Of a stretch of DNA of 64,000 bases, positions 45,834 through 57,798 are shown in pieces. The position numbers and the translations under genes were made by a program. How positions within the stretch are numbered: position 1 is the stretch's first letter; the number at the start of each line of letters is the position of its first letter. The notes beneath the pieces are model-generated. The model was not told the DNA's origin and made no database searches. It worked only from the letters and a program-made list of their open reading frames with translations. The stretch covers positions 62,001 through 126,000 of the forward strand of contig JAPTJF010000003.1 in assembly GCA_029339195.1 (NCBI GenBank), in the 5' to 3' direction. The DNA comes from Micractinium sp. NFX-FRZ. Its lineage: Eukaryota; Chlorophyta; Trebouxiophyceae; Chlorellales; Chlorellaceae.

Positions 45834-47357
45834 ATGGCCGAAGCAGAGCAGCTGCCAGGCGCCGAGTTCCTGCTGCGCCGCCTGGCGCGCGCCACCGCCA
45901 TCCCCGCCGCCGAGCGCCCGCCCGACGTGGCGGCGTTTGTGGAGTCGGTGCAGCTGCTGCACGAGGTGTGCGACCTGCTGCCGCTGACGGCCGACGGCAC
46001 CCCAGCTCTGCAGCTTGACAGCCGAGCAGCCCGCCGGCAGGTGCAGCTGGCCTTTCTGAAAGCCGCCAGGGCCGACTACAACTGCCCGGCTGCCCTGGTG
46101 TGCGACAGGCCCCACGTCAGGCACCTGGCAACCTATTTGGACGCTTGGGTGCAGCAGGACGCTCTGCGAGGCAGTACAGCAGAAAATTGTCTCGAAACGG
46201 TGTTGCAGGCTGCATCAAACGCTCGGCCGGTGCCCCACGTGGCGGCTGTGGAGCTTGCAGCAGATGCTGCTGCCATGCTGGCAGGCCCTCCCGTCCAGCG
46301 GGAGGTGAGCAAGCAGCTGGGCCGGCTGGCAGCGGCAGCTGGGCTGCAGCAGGCACCAATCACAGCCCAGCAGCTGCTCTACACGTGCTGCGCCGTCGCT
46401 GTGGAACGGGCAGAGCAGCACTGCAATATGCTAAATGTTCAAAGTGGGCTGGCGACGCAAGGCGTGCCCCTGCTAGCAGAGCTCACCATGGAGCCCGCCC
46501 CCTTGCCAGCTCAGCTTGAAGGCATGCAGGCAGCTGCGCAGCGCTGCACGGCGCTCATGCTGCAGCTCGAGCCACACAACCCCAAGAGCTGCCTAGCGGC
46601 CGCCGCTGTTGCAGCTCGCGGCGGGCGGCAGCAGCAGGCAGCGCAGCTGGCTCTGCAGGCATTCCAGCTGGCACAGCAGCAGCACAACAGGTGGCTCATG
46701 GTGCGAAGCGCTCAAACTGCACTGCCAGCAGCATTCTGGGCAGCAAGGCATGCAGGCACCACATCCGGGCACGGCCACACCAGCCGTGGCACGCTGGGGG
46801 CAGGGCAGGGCAGCACCAGCCGCGGCGCGCTGCAGGCAGCTGTCAGGGCGCACCAGCAGGCACAGCAGCTACTGGGCAGCTGCGGACGCGTGCTGCCGCG
46901 AGCATGGGCTGTGGAGGTTGAGTACATCTCTGGCCTCACTCAGCCGCTGTGCCAGCGCGCCCAGGCCATCCTTCAAGGGCAGGCCGCGGAGCCTGTGGCG
47001 CGAGGGGCCTTAGCGCAGCAGGCGCGGCAGGCGCTTCAGGACATCCAGCAATTCAGCTGCATGTGCGACGGCTGCGGACAGGCTGCCGTGGGCCTGCGGC
47101 GCTGCGCGCGCTGCAGGAGGGCGGCGTACTGCAGGTGGGTATCGCCTGACAGGGCAGGGCAAACGTTGGGGGATGGCGTGGAGGGGTGGCGTGGTGCGCA
47201 GGCGGGCGCGGATGATTCCAGCCTGCGCATGGTGCTGTGCAATGCTTGCAAGCAACAGGTATGACTCTGCCTGCTCATGCTCTGCCCGCCGGCATGCAGC
47301 ACCGAGTGCCAGCGGCAGCACTGGAGGGCACACCGGCAGGAGTGCCGACCTGCATGA
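45834..47357 (+). CDS. MYND-type zinc-finger protein
   Basis: Two exons (45834-47134 and 47300-47357) join at phase 2 to about 452 aa. The start ATG has context cagcATGgcc. Most of the protein is Ala/Gln-rich helices with no recognised domain (MAEAEQLPGAEFLLRRLARA onward), perhaps TPR-like. The C terminus is a full MYND finger: CMCDGCGQAAVGLRRCARC, then RRAAYCSTECQRQHWRAHRQ and EC, giving C-x2-C-x8-C-x2-C-x5-C-x3-C-x7-H-x3-C; the seventh ligand set is completed only by splicing to the last exon, which supports the intron. MYND fingers bind proline-containing peptides in partner proteins. No SET domain is seen, so it is not a typical SMYD methyltransferase. Confidence 0.82.
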
Positions 47358-47763
47358 GGCGCCAGGCCCCCTCAGCATGCCCAGCGCTGCAGCTCCGCTG
47401 CTCATTCCTTTTCCTGTCTTAACCTGCTCCAGCGCCCCAGGCCAGCCGCTTGCGCTGCACAGTGCGCCTGCCCCTGCCCTGCTGCTCGTGCCCCAAAGCC
47501 AGTGCATGCGGGCCAAATGATGTAGCTAAGTCTCATTGTTCTTCCGCGTCTACATCTCGTGAGGAGCACGGTGAGATCCTCTGTTTCTAGCAACTTGTGA
47601 AAGCAAGAAAGGAAATGTTAGGTGTCTGCATGTACAGCTCCGTAAACCCGAGCAGGGCAGCGGGCAATGCAGCTTGCAGCACCAGTGCCCTGGGGCACAC
47701 AGGCGCCATGGGCGGCGGTCGGCACAGCGGGGCAGAGGGTGGCGCAGCACGTCCCTGACTGCC
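47358..47763. other. Convergent intergenic region, 406 bp
   Basis: This is the 3' region shared by the MYND gene (+) and the LRR gene (-). No TGTAA was seen for either. No coding potential was recognised. Confidence 0.4.
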
Positions 47764-49796
47764 TCAGTGCCCATCCAGCGCGCTTGGTTCAGCCCAGGTG
47801 TCAGCTTGCTTCCAATACTGCTCCAAGCTCAACACCTCCAGCCCCCGCCCACGTGCCGCCTGCAGCAGGTGCTCGCTGCGCTCCAGCAGCCCGCTGGGTG
47901 CTGCCAGCCGGCGCAAGCTGTTCAGCCAGGGGCCGGAGGGGAGAGTGGCCTCTTCATCGGTCTGTATTCCGTGTTTCAATTCCAGCCAGCAGAAGGAGTG
48001 CAGGCGGAGGGTGGACAGGGCGGGCGGAGGGGCGGTGAGGCCCTCCAGGGTTGACAGAACCTGGGGACAAACGGGAGGCCAGCAGCGGAGCAGCATGTCA
48101 GTGGGGTGATTTTTGAGGAGCAACACAGGCGGCAGGTGCTGCCTCCCTCCTCTTGTAGGGAGTCTCTGCCCGCGCATTGCCCGCCCATGCTGCCTGCGGC
48201 ATGACCAGTCCCCTGCTGCCGCCTGCCCCGCGCCCCCGTCCGCCCCCAACTTGCCTGCGGCCCGCTGCCCCGGCGCCCTGCCATGCGCCCCTGCTGCCAC
48301 CCGCCCAGCCTGCCTGCCCCCGGAATGACATGCGAGCCCCATCGATTCCGGCACTTGCCAAGTTCAAGCGGGCTGCCCAAGCTTCGCCACCGCAGTCAGC
48401 CAGCCACCTGCACCCCACGCACCCGACCCTCACAACACTGCACTACAATCCAGCTGATACTGCCCGTCATAAGTGTGCCTCCTCACCAGGTGTGTGAGCT
48501 GGCGCAGCTCTGGCAGGGCGTCTTGCAGATCTTCACTCGGGTCCTCCTCCGCCCCCACATACTCGGCATTGAGATCGTGCACTGCCAGGGAGCGCAGCGC
48601 CGTCATCTCCGACAGGCAGGCGGGCAGCCAGGTGGCACAGCCCACGATGGACAGGCGGCGCAGGGTGCCGGCCAGAGCTGCCAGTGGCTGCTCGTCTCCT
48701 CCAAACCGCACGGTATCAAGCTCCAGCCGGTCGAGCCCCGTCAGGGTGGACAGCTGCAGGCAGGCAGGCAGGCAGGCAGGATGGGGCTGGCAGGGTGGGG
48801 CAGGGCGGGGCAGGGCAGCGGGGGGTCTCGGGAGGCAATCAACCTCTGAGATCCCCGGAAGCTGCTGGCTGCCAGCGGGCTGACAGCTGGGCGCACCATC
48901 CGCAGAACCCACAGCTGCCAGCTGTCAGCTGCCGGCCTGGGCCTGGCGCGTGTCTACCGCTCTCCGCCTGCTGCAGGGCCGCCCCTGCCGGCAGGCTGGC
49001 GGGGCGCACCTGGTGTGGCATAGGCCGGCCTCCGTAGCTGCCGTTGTGGGTGCCCAGCCTGAGGGATGTCAGCGAGGCGGGCAGGGTGGCGGAGGGCGAG
49101 ACGTGCAGGGGCTCTCCCAGCAGCTCCAACTCCTGTCCGGGGGTGCAAGGCGGGAATGGGTGAGGCGGGGTGTGTGGAGTGCAGCCGGGAGGTTGAAGGG
49201 TGCCGTAAGGTGCGCTTATGCAGGGATGGTGAATAGGTGTGTTACAGATTGTGGAAGGGCAGGTGCTGCATGGCAGGGTGGCGGCGCGGGGCAGCGGGCT
49301 GGGCGAGGCAGCAAGGGCTGGTGCCACCCGAGTGCAAGCATCACCTGCAAACTGGTGAGGCCCCCCAGCGGTGCCTTGACCACCATCTTAGTATTGGTGT
49401 GCAGCACCAGGCGGCGCAAGCTGCGGAGCTCTGCCGCCCAGCGCGTGACGCGCAGCGAGCGTGAGGGAGCGTCGTAGGTCCAGCCGGCCTGCAGCTCCCG
49501 CAGGCAGCCCGCCCTGCCGCACGCCGCCACTGTTGTAACCAGGAGGTCTGAGAGCTCAGTGTTGAGGCTGGTGCTTTGATGGTCAGGAAACTCCACTGCC
49601 AGATTGAGGCTGCGTGCGTGGCCGCCGCCCAGCTCTGCAGCCACCGGTACAGCGCCCGCTGCTTCTCCTCACAGCTGTCCTTTGGCCAGTCCCATGTGTC
49701 GAGCTCAAATGTGGGCAGGAGGAGCAGCAGTTGCCGCCAGCGGCGGCAGGTCAGCGGCACCGCCGCGTGCCTGCAGAGGCGATGGCAGCGGCACAT
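47764..49796 (-). CDS. Leucine-rich-repeat protein, F-box-like N terminus, apparent frameshift
   Basis: Four exons are supported at phase 0: about 49796-49345, 49132-49010, 48753-48487 and 48060-47764. LRR-type units are LRSLRRLVLHTNTKM, LPASLTSLRLGTHNG, LTGLDRLELDTVRFG, LRRLSIVGCATWLP and MTALRSLAVHDLN. The 5' end reads VPLTCRRWRQLLLLLPTFEL and RALYRWLQSWAAA, like the C-terminal half of an F-box in algal F-box-LRR proteins, but this is in one frame, while ARSLNLAVEFPDH onward is in another. The switch is near 49610 with no plausible intron, so an indel is likely. It is either a sequence error or a broken gene. The start is unsure, since the acceptor-like cctctgcag at about 49776 may mark an upstream exon. 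The expected role would be substrate choice for an SCF ligase (inference). Confidence 0.55.
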
Positions 49797-50798
49797 GAAG
49801 GAGAATGAGGGACATGTGCAGTCAAGGTTGCATCAGTAATGCAACCCGCACTCCAGTGCCTGTGCAGAAGCAATCAAGTAATGTGATGCAGCGAGGGCGC
49901 GCGGTCGGATGCCGCCGCCACTGCAGCCCCGGCGCAGGCGCCCTCAGTAACATTGGTGTGGCGGCTGGATGCAGGTGAAGTGCGCCAACTACTTGTTCAC
50001 TACATGCCACCGATCGGAGCATTGTGCTGCGGGGAAGAGTGTTCTGCGAGCAAGCGACATGGGGCGGCATTTGAATTGGACACACGCTGGCGGCATTTGA
50101 ATTGGACACACGCTCCGCACCTCTCTTTCGCAGTCATGTTGGCAAGGATGCACACCACTCAGGCAGGTCTTGGATACCGACGCCGCGCCGAGAGGAGGCG
50201 CCTTCGTGGCGCGGCGGACGGTCTGACGAGGACGACATGGGCGTCCTGGTGCGGTAAACGCAAGCTGCCAGCGACGCGGGGTGCTCCAAAAGCGGCGGAT
50301 CATGCTGGAAGCCACGGTATGCGACCCTACTTTATATGCCCATGCGCAGCGTGCACAGCGTCGTTGGCAGCGGTCACTGGGTTGGCATGCAGGTCTTGCC
50401 CAGCACACTATCAGCCAATGTTGCATGCAGCTGTAGAGATCATGCATAGCCTGCTTACTCTGCCAGCTACTGCATCTTCCCACCCCACACGATTGCTGGC
50501 GCCACCCAGACCGCTGCTCCGTTCCTAAAGCTCAGCGGTACCCCTGCACATGCCTGCTGACCCGTCGGCTGTTGTTACTGCCCTGCCCTGCAATGCTGCT
50601 CCTTCATGCCTGCCTCCTCCACCTTTGCTCATGCACAGAACATTCCAGTGATGCACAGGCCACACCGCGTCAAGCCTTACAAGATGCCTTCCAAGGCTCA
50701 CTGGCACACAGCCCCTCAGTGGCAGCCCAGCAGGCAGACAAGCAGCGCTGCCCCAGCAGGCAGGCATGCAAATTACCAGCAGGCAGGCTTCCCTCCCG
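49797..50798. other. Intergenic, 1 kb
   Basis: The stretch lies between the start of the LRR gene and the stop of RAD9, both minus strand. A 26-bp direct repeat (ggcatttgaattggacacac at about 50069 and 50094) is the only clear structure. A minus-strand TGTAA for RAD9 is at 50677-50681. Composition is less GC-rich than the genes. Confidence 0.5.
50677..50681 (-). terminator. Candidate TGTAA poly(A) signal, RAD9
   Basis: TTACA on the plus strand reads TGTAA on the minus strand, about 118 bp past the RAD9 stop. Confidence 0.55.
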
Positions 50799-53700
50799 CT
50801 ACATGATGGCTCCCGGGGGCAGCGCCGAGGGCGCCTCGTGCATCGGCGACGACGGCACCGCCGCCTCCTCCCCCGCCTCCTCATCCCACGACACCTCTGC
50901 CTCCTCGTGATGGAATGGCCCCGCATCCCCCTCCAGAGGGTTGCGCCGCTCAGACTGTGCCTGGCCCCCCGTAGTGCCGTTGCTGTGGCCCCACAGGGAG
51001 CCGTCGTCTACCAGGCCCGAGGGGCGCGGCCGCTGCTGCGCCTGCTGTTGCACCTGCTGCTGCTGCTGCTGCTGCACACGCCGGCCAGAGGGCTGCGCCT
51101 GCTGCTGCGCCTGCTGCTGCTGCTGGGCCGCCAGTGGCTGCTGCACCTGCCCCTCTGCCTCTGCCGGCTGCTGCTGCGCACCCTGCTCCCTTGCCTCTTG
51201 CGCAAAGCGGGACTGCCCCGCAGCTCCTGCAGCATGGGTGGTGTGAAGAAGATGTCGGGGGGAGAATGGAAGGTGATGAACGATGCTCGGGCTGTGCCCC
51301 TGGCCAGACCACTGCCTCAAGCCGCAGAAAGCGAGAGGGCAAAGAGCAGTTTCAACTCTCACACACACACACATGTTGTCCATCTTTCCCTGCCCGCCCA
51401 CCTGCCGCGCCGGCCGCTCCAGCAGAGTTGGGCCGCGCCACCGTGGCGCCTGGCAGCGTGCGCCCCGAGAGGCCCGGCGCTGGGGACAGGCCCAGCTCCA
51501 CCGCCCGCCCGCTGCCACGGCCCCGCCCAGTGCTGGGTATCCCATCTGCATCCGCCATGGGGCTGTCCATCCCCCCGCCACCTGGCGTGCGCACATCTGC
51601 CTCTGCTGCTGCTGCCATGCCGTCGTAGCCGCCGCCGCCATTGGCTGCCGCACGCCCGCCGGCGGCTGCGGCGGCTGCGCCTGCTGCCCCCGCATGGCTC
51701 TCCATCAAGGTGGAAAGTATGAGCTCCGCCTCGTAGTCCACATCCTGCTGGGGAGGAACGCAGTGTAGGAAAACATGAGACAAGGAAGAAAACATCCCTG
51801 CTAAGAGGGAAGAGTGGAAGGCCAACAAGGGAAGGCAGCGCGGATGCATGTGGCGCGCAGAGAGCCAGGCATCGAAGCAGGGAAGCAGGCGGAGAGGGCG
51901 GGAGGGTCACAGGGCCGCAGAGTGCTTGGCGCTGCTGGCCTTTGAAGCTCCGCCGCTTGCCAATCGCATTGTGCATGCTCTCGTGCTGCACTGCGCTGCC
52001 ATGGGCGCCCACAGCATTCATCCCCTGCCTCATCACCCCTCTGTGCTGTGCCCTGCCCACACCACCGCTCTTCCCCTACTGCCACCTCCCGTCCTTTCCC
52101 GCCCTCCCACCACAGCTGCCTGCCCTTCCCCAACTGCCTTCCCTCCTTCCTCCCCCAATGTCACTGCCCTCCCTCCCTCCCTCCACCTGCGCGCCCTGCG
52201 GGAAGCACGGCTCTTCTTCCGCCCTGTCACCACAACTACCTACCCTTCCGCCACACTTGCCGCCCTCCCGCCACCCGCCCATCTGCGTGCCCTCCAGGAA
52301 GCACGGCCCCTTTCCCGCCCTGCCACCACTCCAGCTTGCGCGTCCACCACTGCCGCCCTCCCCCCACCCGCCCACCTGCGTGCCCTGCGGGAAGCAGGGC
52401 TCCGCCACCAGCGGGTTGCCCGGCGAGTCCATCCACAGGCGGATGTGGGTGCCCAGGTTCTCGCACAGCCCCAGCATGGACTTGAAGTCTTTGAGGTTGA
52501 AGGTCACATCGGTGGCCTCGTCTGCAGGCATGTACCGTGAGACACAGTGGGGAAAAGAGAGGGTGGGGCAGCCTTGCATCGCCCCAGGGCATGGCCTTCA
52601 AGGCACTTGTGGCACGCCCGTTGCCTCATCTTTGGGGCATTGGACAACACGGTAGGGCTGGGTGGGCAGGAATTTGGGAGAGGGGATGCCGCATCCCGAG
52701 GCCTTGCTTGCAGGTGGGATGATTGGAGCCCATCGCAGGCATTGGCCCGGTGCCCCAGTCATTCATCCCGCACTGCACTTGGGGCTCCGGCCCCAGTGCG
52801 CGCCCCCTGCTTAGCACCCAATGCCATAGCCTGCACACCCACCTGCGCTGTTGACGTAAGACACAAAGGTCTCCGAGGGCTCCACCTGGACTGAGGTGTA
52901 TAGGGACTTGTCCACGTGGCCTGCTGACGTGGACGGGCGGTGGGCAGGGCAGGGCAGGGACCTTACGGGCCATGGGAGGCAGGGGCGAGCAGTTGGAGGC
53001 AGGGGCGAGCAGTTGGAGGCAGGGGCGAGCAGTTGGAGGCAGGGGCGAGCAGTTGGAGGCAGGGGCGGGCAGTTGGAGGCAGGGGCGGGCAGTTGGAGGC
53101 AGGGGCGGGCAGGCAGGCAGGCCAGCAACTCTGGTGGCCCACGCCAGCTTTGGGTGACCCAGCCTCGGCTCCCAAACCGAGCCTCCCCACCCCCAGCCCT
53201 GTACCACGCAAGCACACACAGTCTTCTGGGGTTCAGTGACGCAACAACACATCTTGTCGCTGTTGATGACCCTACCCTGCCCCGCCCACTGCCAACCCGG
53301 CCTTCATTCCCAGCACTCCCACCCCCTCCCACCTCCCACTGCAGCCCTCCCAGGCCCACCCTTCTGAGGGTCGATGAAGGAGTTGACGTGCACGGGGCGG
53401 TGGGCCCCCTCCGGCAGCGCCACCATCGTCACCTCGTCCAGCCCGGCGTGGAAGGAGGAGAGGAGGCGGGAGATGGCGGGGGTCTCCGCCGTCAGGCGCA
53501 CTGCAAACTGCTGCTTGTCCACCGTGGCCTAACGGGGTAGGGATGTAGGCAAGTGTATGGAAGAGGGGTACGAGGGTGAGTTAGAGAGCGTTGGGGTGGA
53601 GGAAGGGTGAGGCCTGCAGTACCGCCAGGTGTCCATGCCGGGCGCAGCGTACCAAACAGCACAGCATGCTGCAGCGCAATGCAGCACAGCACAGCACAGT

Positions 53701-55245
53701 GTCAGCCTCACAGCGCAGCGCGGCAGTGCGCCAGACCACAGCGCGGCACAGCATGGCGCCACTTGGGCGCACCTGCAGTACCTCAGAGTCCATGGTGGGC
53801 AGCCTGTAGCTCTTCACAAGGCCTGCAGGTGGGGAGGGAGGTTGAAGGGGCATGGGCGATGAGCGTGGGAGGAGGGAAGCACAGGGCAAGGGGGCAGGTG
53901 CACCCCGGGCATGCCAGGGGGAAAAGGGGTGTGCAGGGCCGGGCAGGGCCGGGCAGGGGGAGCAAACATTATAGACGAGGTGCTGCTGCTCAGGGTTGCA
54001 ACGCGTGCAGGTGCAAAGTGCTGCGCCACCCGGGCTGCACAGGCTGCCCTGCCCTGCCCGCCCCGCTGTCCAGCAGCAGCCGGGATCCAGGAGCCTGCCA
54101 GCCTGCCAGCCTCCCTGCCCCCGCCCCAAGTGGGCCTCACCCACCGCTCTCGCAGTGCAGCGTGACGGTGGCCCGGCAGTCAGTGGTGCTGAGGTCAAAC
54201 AGGATCTTGGCCACGCGCTGCGTGCGGAACACGGACATCACGTGCTGCAGGGGAGGGCAGAGTGAGGGGGGCCGGTAGGAGGAGGGTATGGCCACCCACC
54301 GTCATGGGCGCGCCCGCCTGCACCACATTGCAGTACAGCCGCCCGCCCGCCGCCTGCCCACTGTCTTGTTTTTATCCCGCATGCAGCGCCTCCACGCATG
54401 CACCCATAATGTGCATCCCCAGTCCGGCCTTCATCACCAACCCCACACTGCAGTGCATCACACTGCAGCCCAGCCATATCGTTCAAGCAAGCACAACCCG
54501 CGCATGCATAGGCATCTGTCCAGGCGAGGGTGCCCACCCACTCACCTTTATGAGCAGCCCCGCCTGCATCACACTGCAGCCCAGCAAACAGATGCCTGCC
54601 TGATAACCAGCCACCTGCCCGCCCTCCTGCCCCTCATCTCCTGCCCCACATGCAGCACACACATTTACGAGCAGCCCCGCCTGCTCCTGACCCACATGCA
54701 GCACCCACCAGTTTCATGAGCAGCCCCTCACCTCCTGCCCCCACATGCAGCACCCACCTTCATGAGCAGCCCCGCCTGCACCACATTGCAGTCCAGCACA
54801 TCGTAGCTGTCAAAGAAAGCGGCGTTGTAGGTGACCGACAGGTAGGCGGAGACGGAGGAGTTGATGCTGCGCAGCACAATCTGCGGGGCAGGGCGGGGCA
54901 GGCAGGCAGGGGCCGGTGGGCAGGCTGGGATGCGGCAGGAGAGGCAGGCAGGCAGGGGCTGGCACGGGCAGGGAGTCCAGCGAGAGCTGTGCCACACGTC
55001 CTAAAGCAAACACACACGTTTCCAAAGCATTCTGCAGAGCACCCAAGACGCACAAGATGTCCTCCCTCCGCCCGCCTGAACCGCCCGCCCACCCCCCCGC
55101 CCCGGAGCGGAACCTGGCAAGCAGCAGCACCCACCCGTGCCGGCAGCGCCTCCAGCAGCAGCTCGCTGCCAATCTTCTGCAGGCTCTGCAGGCCGTGCTT
55201 GAACAGCTTGAGCTGGCGGTCCACCAGCGTGAAGCGAACCGACAT
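50799..55245 (-). CDS. RAD9: RAD9, subunit of the 9-1-1 DNA-damage checkpoint clamp
   Basis: RAD9 forms the PCNA-like ring RAD9-RAD1-HUS1, loaded at damaged DNA to switch on ATR signalling. Nine exons join in phase to about 515 aa: 55245-55135, 54880-54758, 54244-54145, 53822-53773, 53528-53360, 52920-52843, 52521-52376, 51744-51402 and 51226-50799. The first about 270 residues match the RAD9 clamp fold: MSVRFTLVDRQLKLFKHGLQ, KIGSELLLEALP, LRSINSSVSAYLSV (family LRTVNSSRSAY), MSVFRTQRVAKILFDLS, TLHCESG, then VTFNLKDFKSMLGLCENLG near the end (family ITFCLKEFRGLLSFAE). The tail, which in other species carries phosphorylation sites, is low-complexity with a Q-run and an acidic end (EEAEVSWDEEAGEE). 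Introns hold a 20-bp minisatellite and exon-edge echoes. Confidence 0.9.
52180..52320 (-). repeat. Two copies of the RAD9 exon 7 tail in intron 7
   Basis: The true exon end and donor at 52371-52400 (plus strand cccacctgcgtgccctgcgg then gaagcagggc) recurs as cctgcgcgccctgcgggaag at about 52187 and atctgcgtgccctccaggaa at about 52283. Spacing is about 95 bp. These are donor-side echoes. Confidence 0.82.
52976..53115 (-). repeat. 20-bp minisatellite, about 7 copies, in RAD9 intron 5
   Basis: The unit gaggcaggggcgagcagttg is repeated head to tail about seven times, nearly perfectly; the last copies have gggc for gagc. It ends in a (caggcagg) run. Confidence 0.95.
54300..54757 (-). repeat. Multiple copies of the RAD9 exon 2 tail in intron 2
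   Basis: The real exon tail reads on the plus strand ttcatgagcagccccgcctg (54760-54779) then caccacattgcag. Similar blocks lie at about 54305, 54440, 54548, 54664 and 54713. Several keep the cacccacc donor-like block that precedes the exon. Spacing is about 50-130 bp. Confidence 0.82.
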
Positions 55246-55659
55246 GGCGGCGTGGGTGCTAGCCGTGCCCACTGCCACAGCCCCGCAGCTGCTGCCGCCC
55301 TCCGCCGCCTACCCGCTCTGCCGCCGCTTGCCCTGCTCACGGCGCCCGGCTGTACCGCCTCTCACAGCGCACGGTTCACAGATTCCAATCCCGCAGCAAG
55401 AGCGGCCTCTCTCGGCAGGAAGGGCTCCAAGTGAAACTGGATCACTTGATCACTTGCAGCGAAAGCTAGCGGCGGTCAAGACTGCTCAGACATTTGATGG
55501 GATGCAATGTTACTGGCGTGATTGCATAACATTCAGAGCCAGGCACTCAGTGCTCGATTTGCTGTGCTGCCTGCTGTGTTCGATGGTTTGCAATTGCGGG
55601 CCGCCAGGCGCTTGCATTCATGTCCACCCCATTCCGACAGCACTAATCTACGCTCAGCC
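55246..55659. promoter_or_regulatory. Divergent promoter region, RAD9 / METTL18-like gene
   Basis: 414 bp separate the opposite start codons. There is no clear TATA box. It must contain both promoters. Confidence 0.45.
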
Positions 55660-57414
55660 ATGTTCAAGTTTGGCTTTGCCGACCCCGCGGCGCCCAGCCA
55701 TGCGGAGGACTCGCAGCAGGAGCAGGCGGCCCAAGGCGGCGCAGCTTCCGATCTGGCGCCGGCTGAGGAAGTGATGGCCAGCGAGGTGGGTGCGATGGCA
55801 GCAGCCCTGCCGGAGTGGCGGCAGGCGGCCTGTGGCGGCGGCAGGCAACGCACCCTGGCCAACCAGCTCTGTGCACACCCCAACCTTGCCATCCTGCAGG
55901 GAGTGCCCACAGGGTCCCAGGAGACCGTCATGGTGGCACCCGGCCTCTCCCTCATCAAGGCACGCCTGCAAACATCGCTGCCGCTGCTGCCTTGATACGC
56001 CGCCCGAATTGTCTGCAGCCCTGCCCTCCTGCACCCGCACGCAGCGCCGCCAGCTCTGCTCAGGTTCCACCTGGCCCTTCCCCTGACTGCCAGTTCAGCC
56101 TCAATCTCGTCTGCAGGGTGTGGTGAGCAACGCACAGGCAGCCACGCTGCTGTCGGACGACCGCGTCGCCTCGAACGACCTGATTGCAGGGGTGTACGAG
56201 GGCGGCTTCAAGACGTGGGAGGGCGGCCAGGACTTAGCGCAGCTTCTAGCGTTGCAGTTGCAGCAGCAGGGGCAGCAGCAAGTGCTGCAGGAGCAGCAGC
56301 AGCAGGGGGAGCAGCAGGAGCAGCAGCAAGGGCAGCAGCCAGAGGCAGGGCAGCTGGCATTGGGGCCCGGCACGCGGGTGATGGAGCTGGTGAGTGCGGC
56401 CGGGCATGTTGGATATGGTGCCGAGGGAGGCTGTGCCTTTCTGGCTGTGTGCCAAATCACCTCATACATGTTGGTGGCGCCAGGTGCTGCCTGCCTCTCC
56501 TGCAGGCCTTGCCACCCGTGCACATGCCCGCGTCCCGCCTGCACTCCAGGGCCACGCTCTTCCATCCCTCCTCCCCCCCTGCAGGGCTGTGGCTCGGGGC
56601 TGCCAGGGCTGGTGGCGCTGTGGGCGGGGGCAGAGGTGCACTTCCAGGTGGGGTTCCAAATGACACGCTGCTGAAGGCTGCATGCTGCGACCGCCCCCTG
56701 TGTTGCATGTCAGGACCGGCCATAGGCAGACAGGCAGCAGCCCAGCACGGTGGCTCAGCTGGCGAGCCGCGCACATGGCAGGCAGCCGAGGTGCACGTAT
56801 CCCTGCCTGTTTCCGACGCTCCGCGCCCCTCCCTGCGCTGCCCTGCCCTGCTGGCGGCCCCTCTGCAGGATTACAACCGCAGCGTGCTGACCACGCTGAC
56901 CATCCAAAACGTGGCCGCCAACGCCAGCGCCTGGGCCACACGGCGGCAGGCAGCAGGCGCAGCAGGCGCTGCCAGCAGCTCCGGCGGCAGCGGCAGCGAT
57001 GGCAGTGCCGCCGCAGGCGCCTCGGATGCTGCAGCACGTGCGCGGTACTTTTCGGGCAGCTGGGATGCGCTGCCAGCACTGCTGGCGGAGCGTGGGCTGG
57101 AGAACAGTTACGATTTAGTGCTGACAGCTGAGACCATTTACTCGTTGGAGGCGATGCGCAGCCTGTATGCCGCCATCAAGGGCTGCCTGCGCCCCGGCAG
57201 CGGTACCGCCTACGTGGCAGCCAAGAGCTACTACTTTGGGGTGGGCGGCGGTACCGCCGCATTTGCCCGCCTGGTGGAGCAGGATGGCTGCTACCAATGC
57301 GAGCCTGTGGCGGTCATTGACGATGGGATGTCCAACAAGCGGGAGATTCTGCGGCTGACGCCGCGGCCAGTGGCAGCAGCGGCGGCAGCAGCGACCGAGC
57401 AGCGTCAGCAGTAG
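55660..57414 (+). CDS. METTL18: Protein-histidine N-methyltransferase, METTL18/HPM1 type
   Basis: METTL18 (yeast HPM1) methylates a histidine of ribosomal protein uL3. Four exons give about 393 aa: 55660-55959, 56117-56389, 56585-56647 and 56869-57414. The core matches the family block by block: SNDLIAGVYEGGFKTWEGGQDL (family DLVPGVYEGGLKIWECTFDL), SAM-binding LGCGSGLPGL, AEVHFQDYNRSVL, YFSGSWDAL, YDLVLTAETIYSLEAM, AAKSYYFGVGGGTAAF and IDDGMSNKREILRL at the end. A Gln-rich insert of about 40 residues lies between the WEGG block and the glycine loop. Intron 1 has no GT donor; the only donor that keeps phase is GC (AAG then gcacgc), so it is probably a GC-AG intron. A TGTAA follows at 57542. 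Confidence 0.9.
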
Positions 57415-57798
57415 CAGCGTGCGGCAGCTGGCAGTGGCGTGAGGGAAGCCCTGATTGGCCACCTGTGAAACGGCGCGGGTTATGGTACGTTTTGGCTTAC
57501 GGTCGGGCCAGCTTGTGTGTGCCCTTCCTGCTCGTGCCACTTGTAAATCAGATCTCTTGCAACATTTGGGAACTGGAGCAGCCAAGAAGCGCACACAACG
57601 TTATGGACTGAAGCAGCCTAGAGGGGTTTAAGGACAGGGTTGCACTTTGCACAGTGGGGTCAGCGAGCATGGCTGCACAGCCACCGCCTGCCGCGACATG
57701 CGCAGCACGGCCAGGTCTTCAAGCCTCAGGCTCAGCCTGCTCTGCAAGCGATCGATCGCGACACCGTGTTTCGTCCCTTCAGCTGCATTGCCTCTAGC
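57415..57798. other. Intergenic, 384 bp
   Basis: This holds the METTL18 3' UTR with a TGTAA at 57542 and, beyond it, about 250 bp for the promoter and 5' UTR of the Hikeshi gene. Confidence 0.5.
57542..57546 (+). terminator. Candidate TGTAA poly(A) signal, METTL18-like gene
   Basis: This TGTAA is 127 bp after the stop codon. Confidence 0.6.

Noticed and set aside
52976..53115. CRISPR-like array
   Set aside because: The 20-bp units are head to tail without spacers. It is a minisatellite in a eukaryotic intron.
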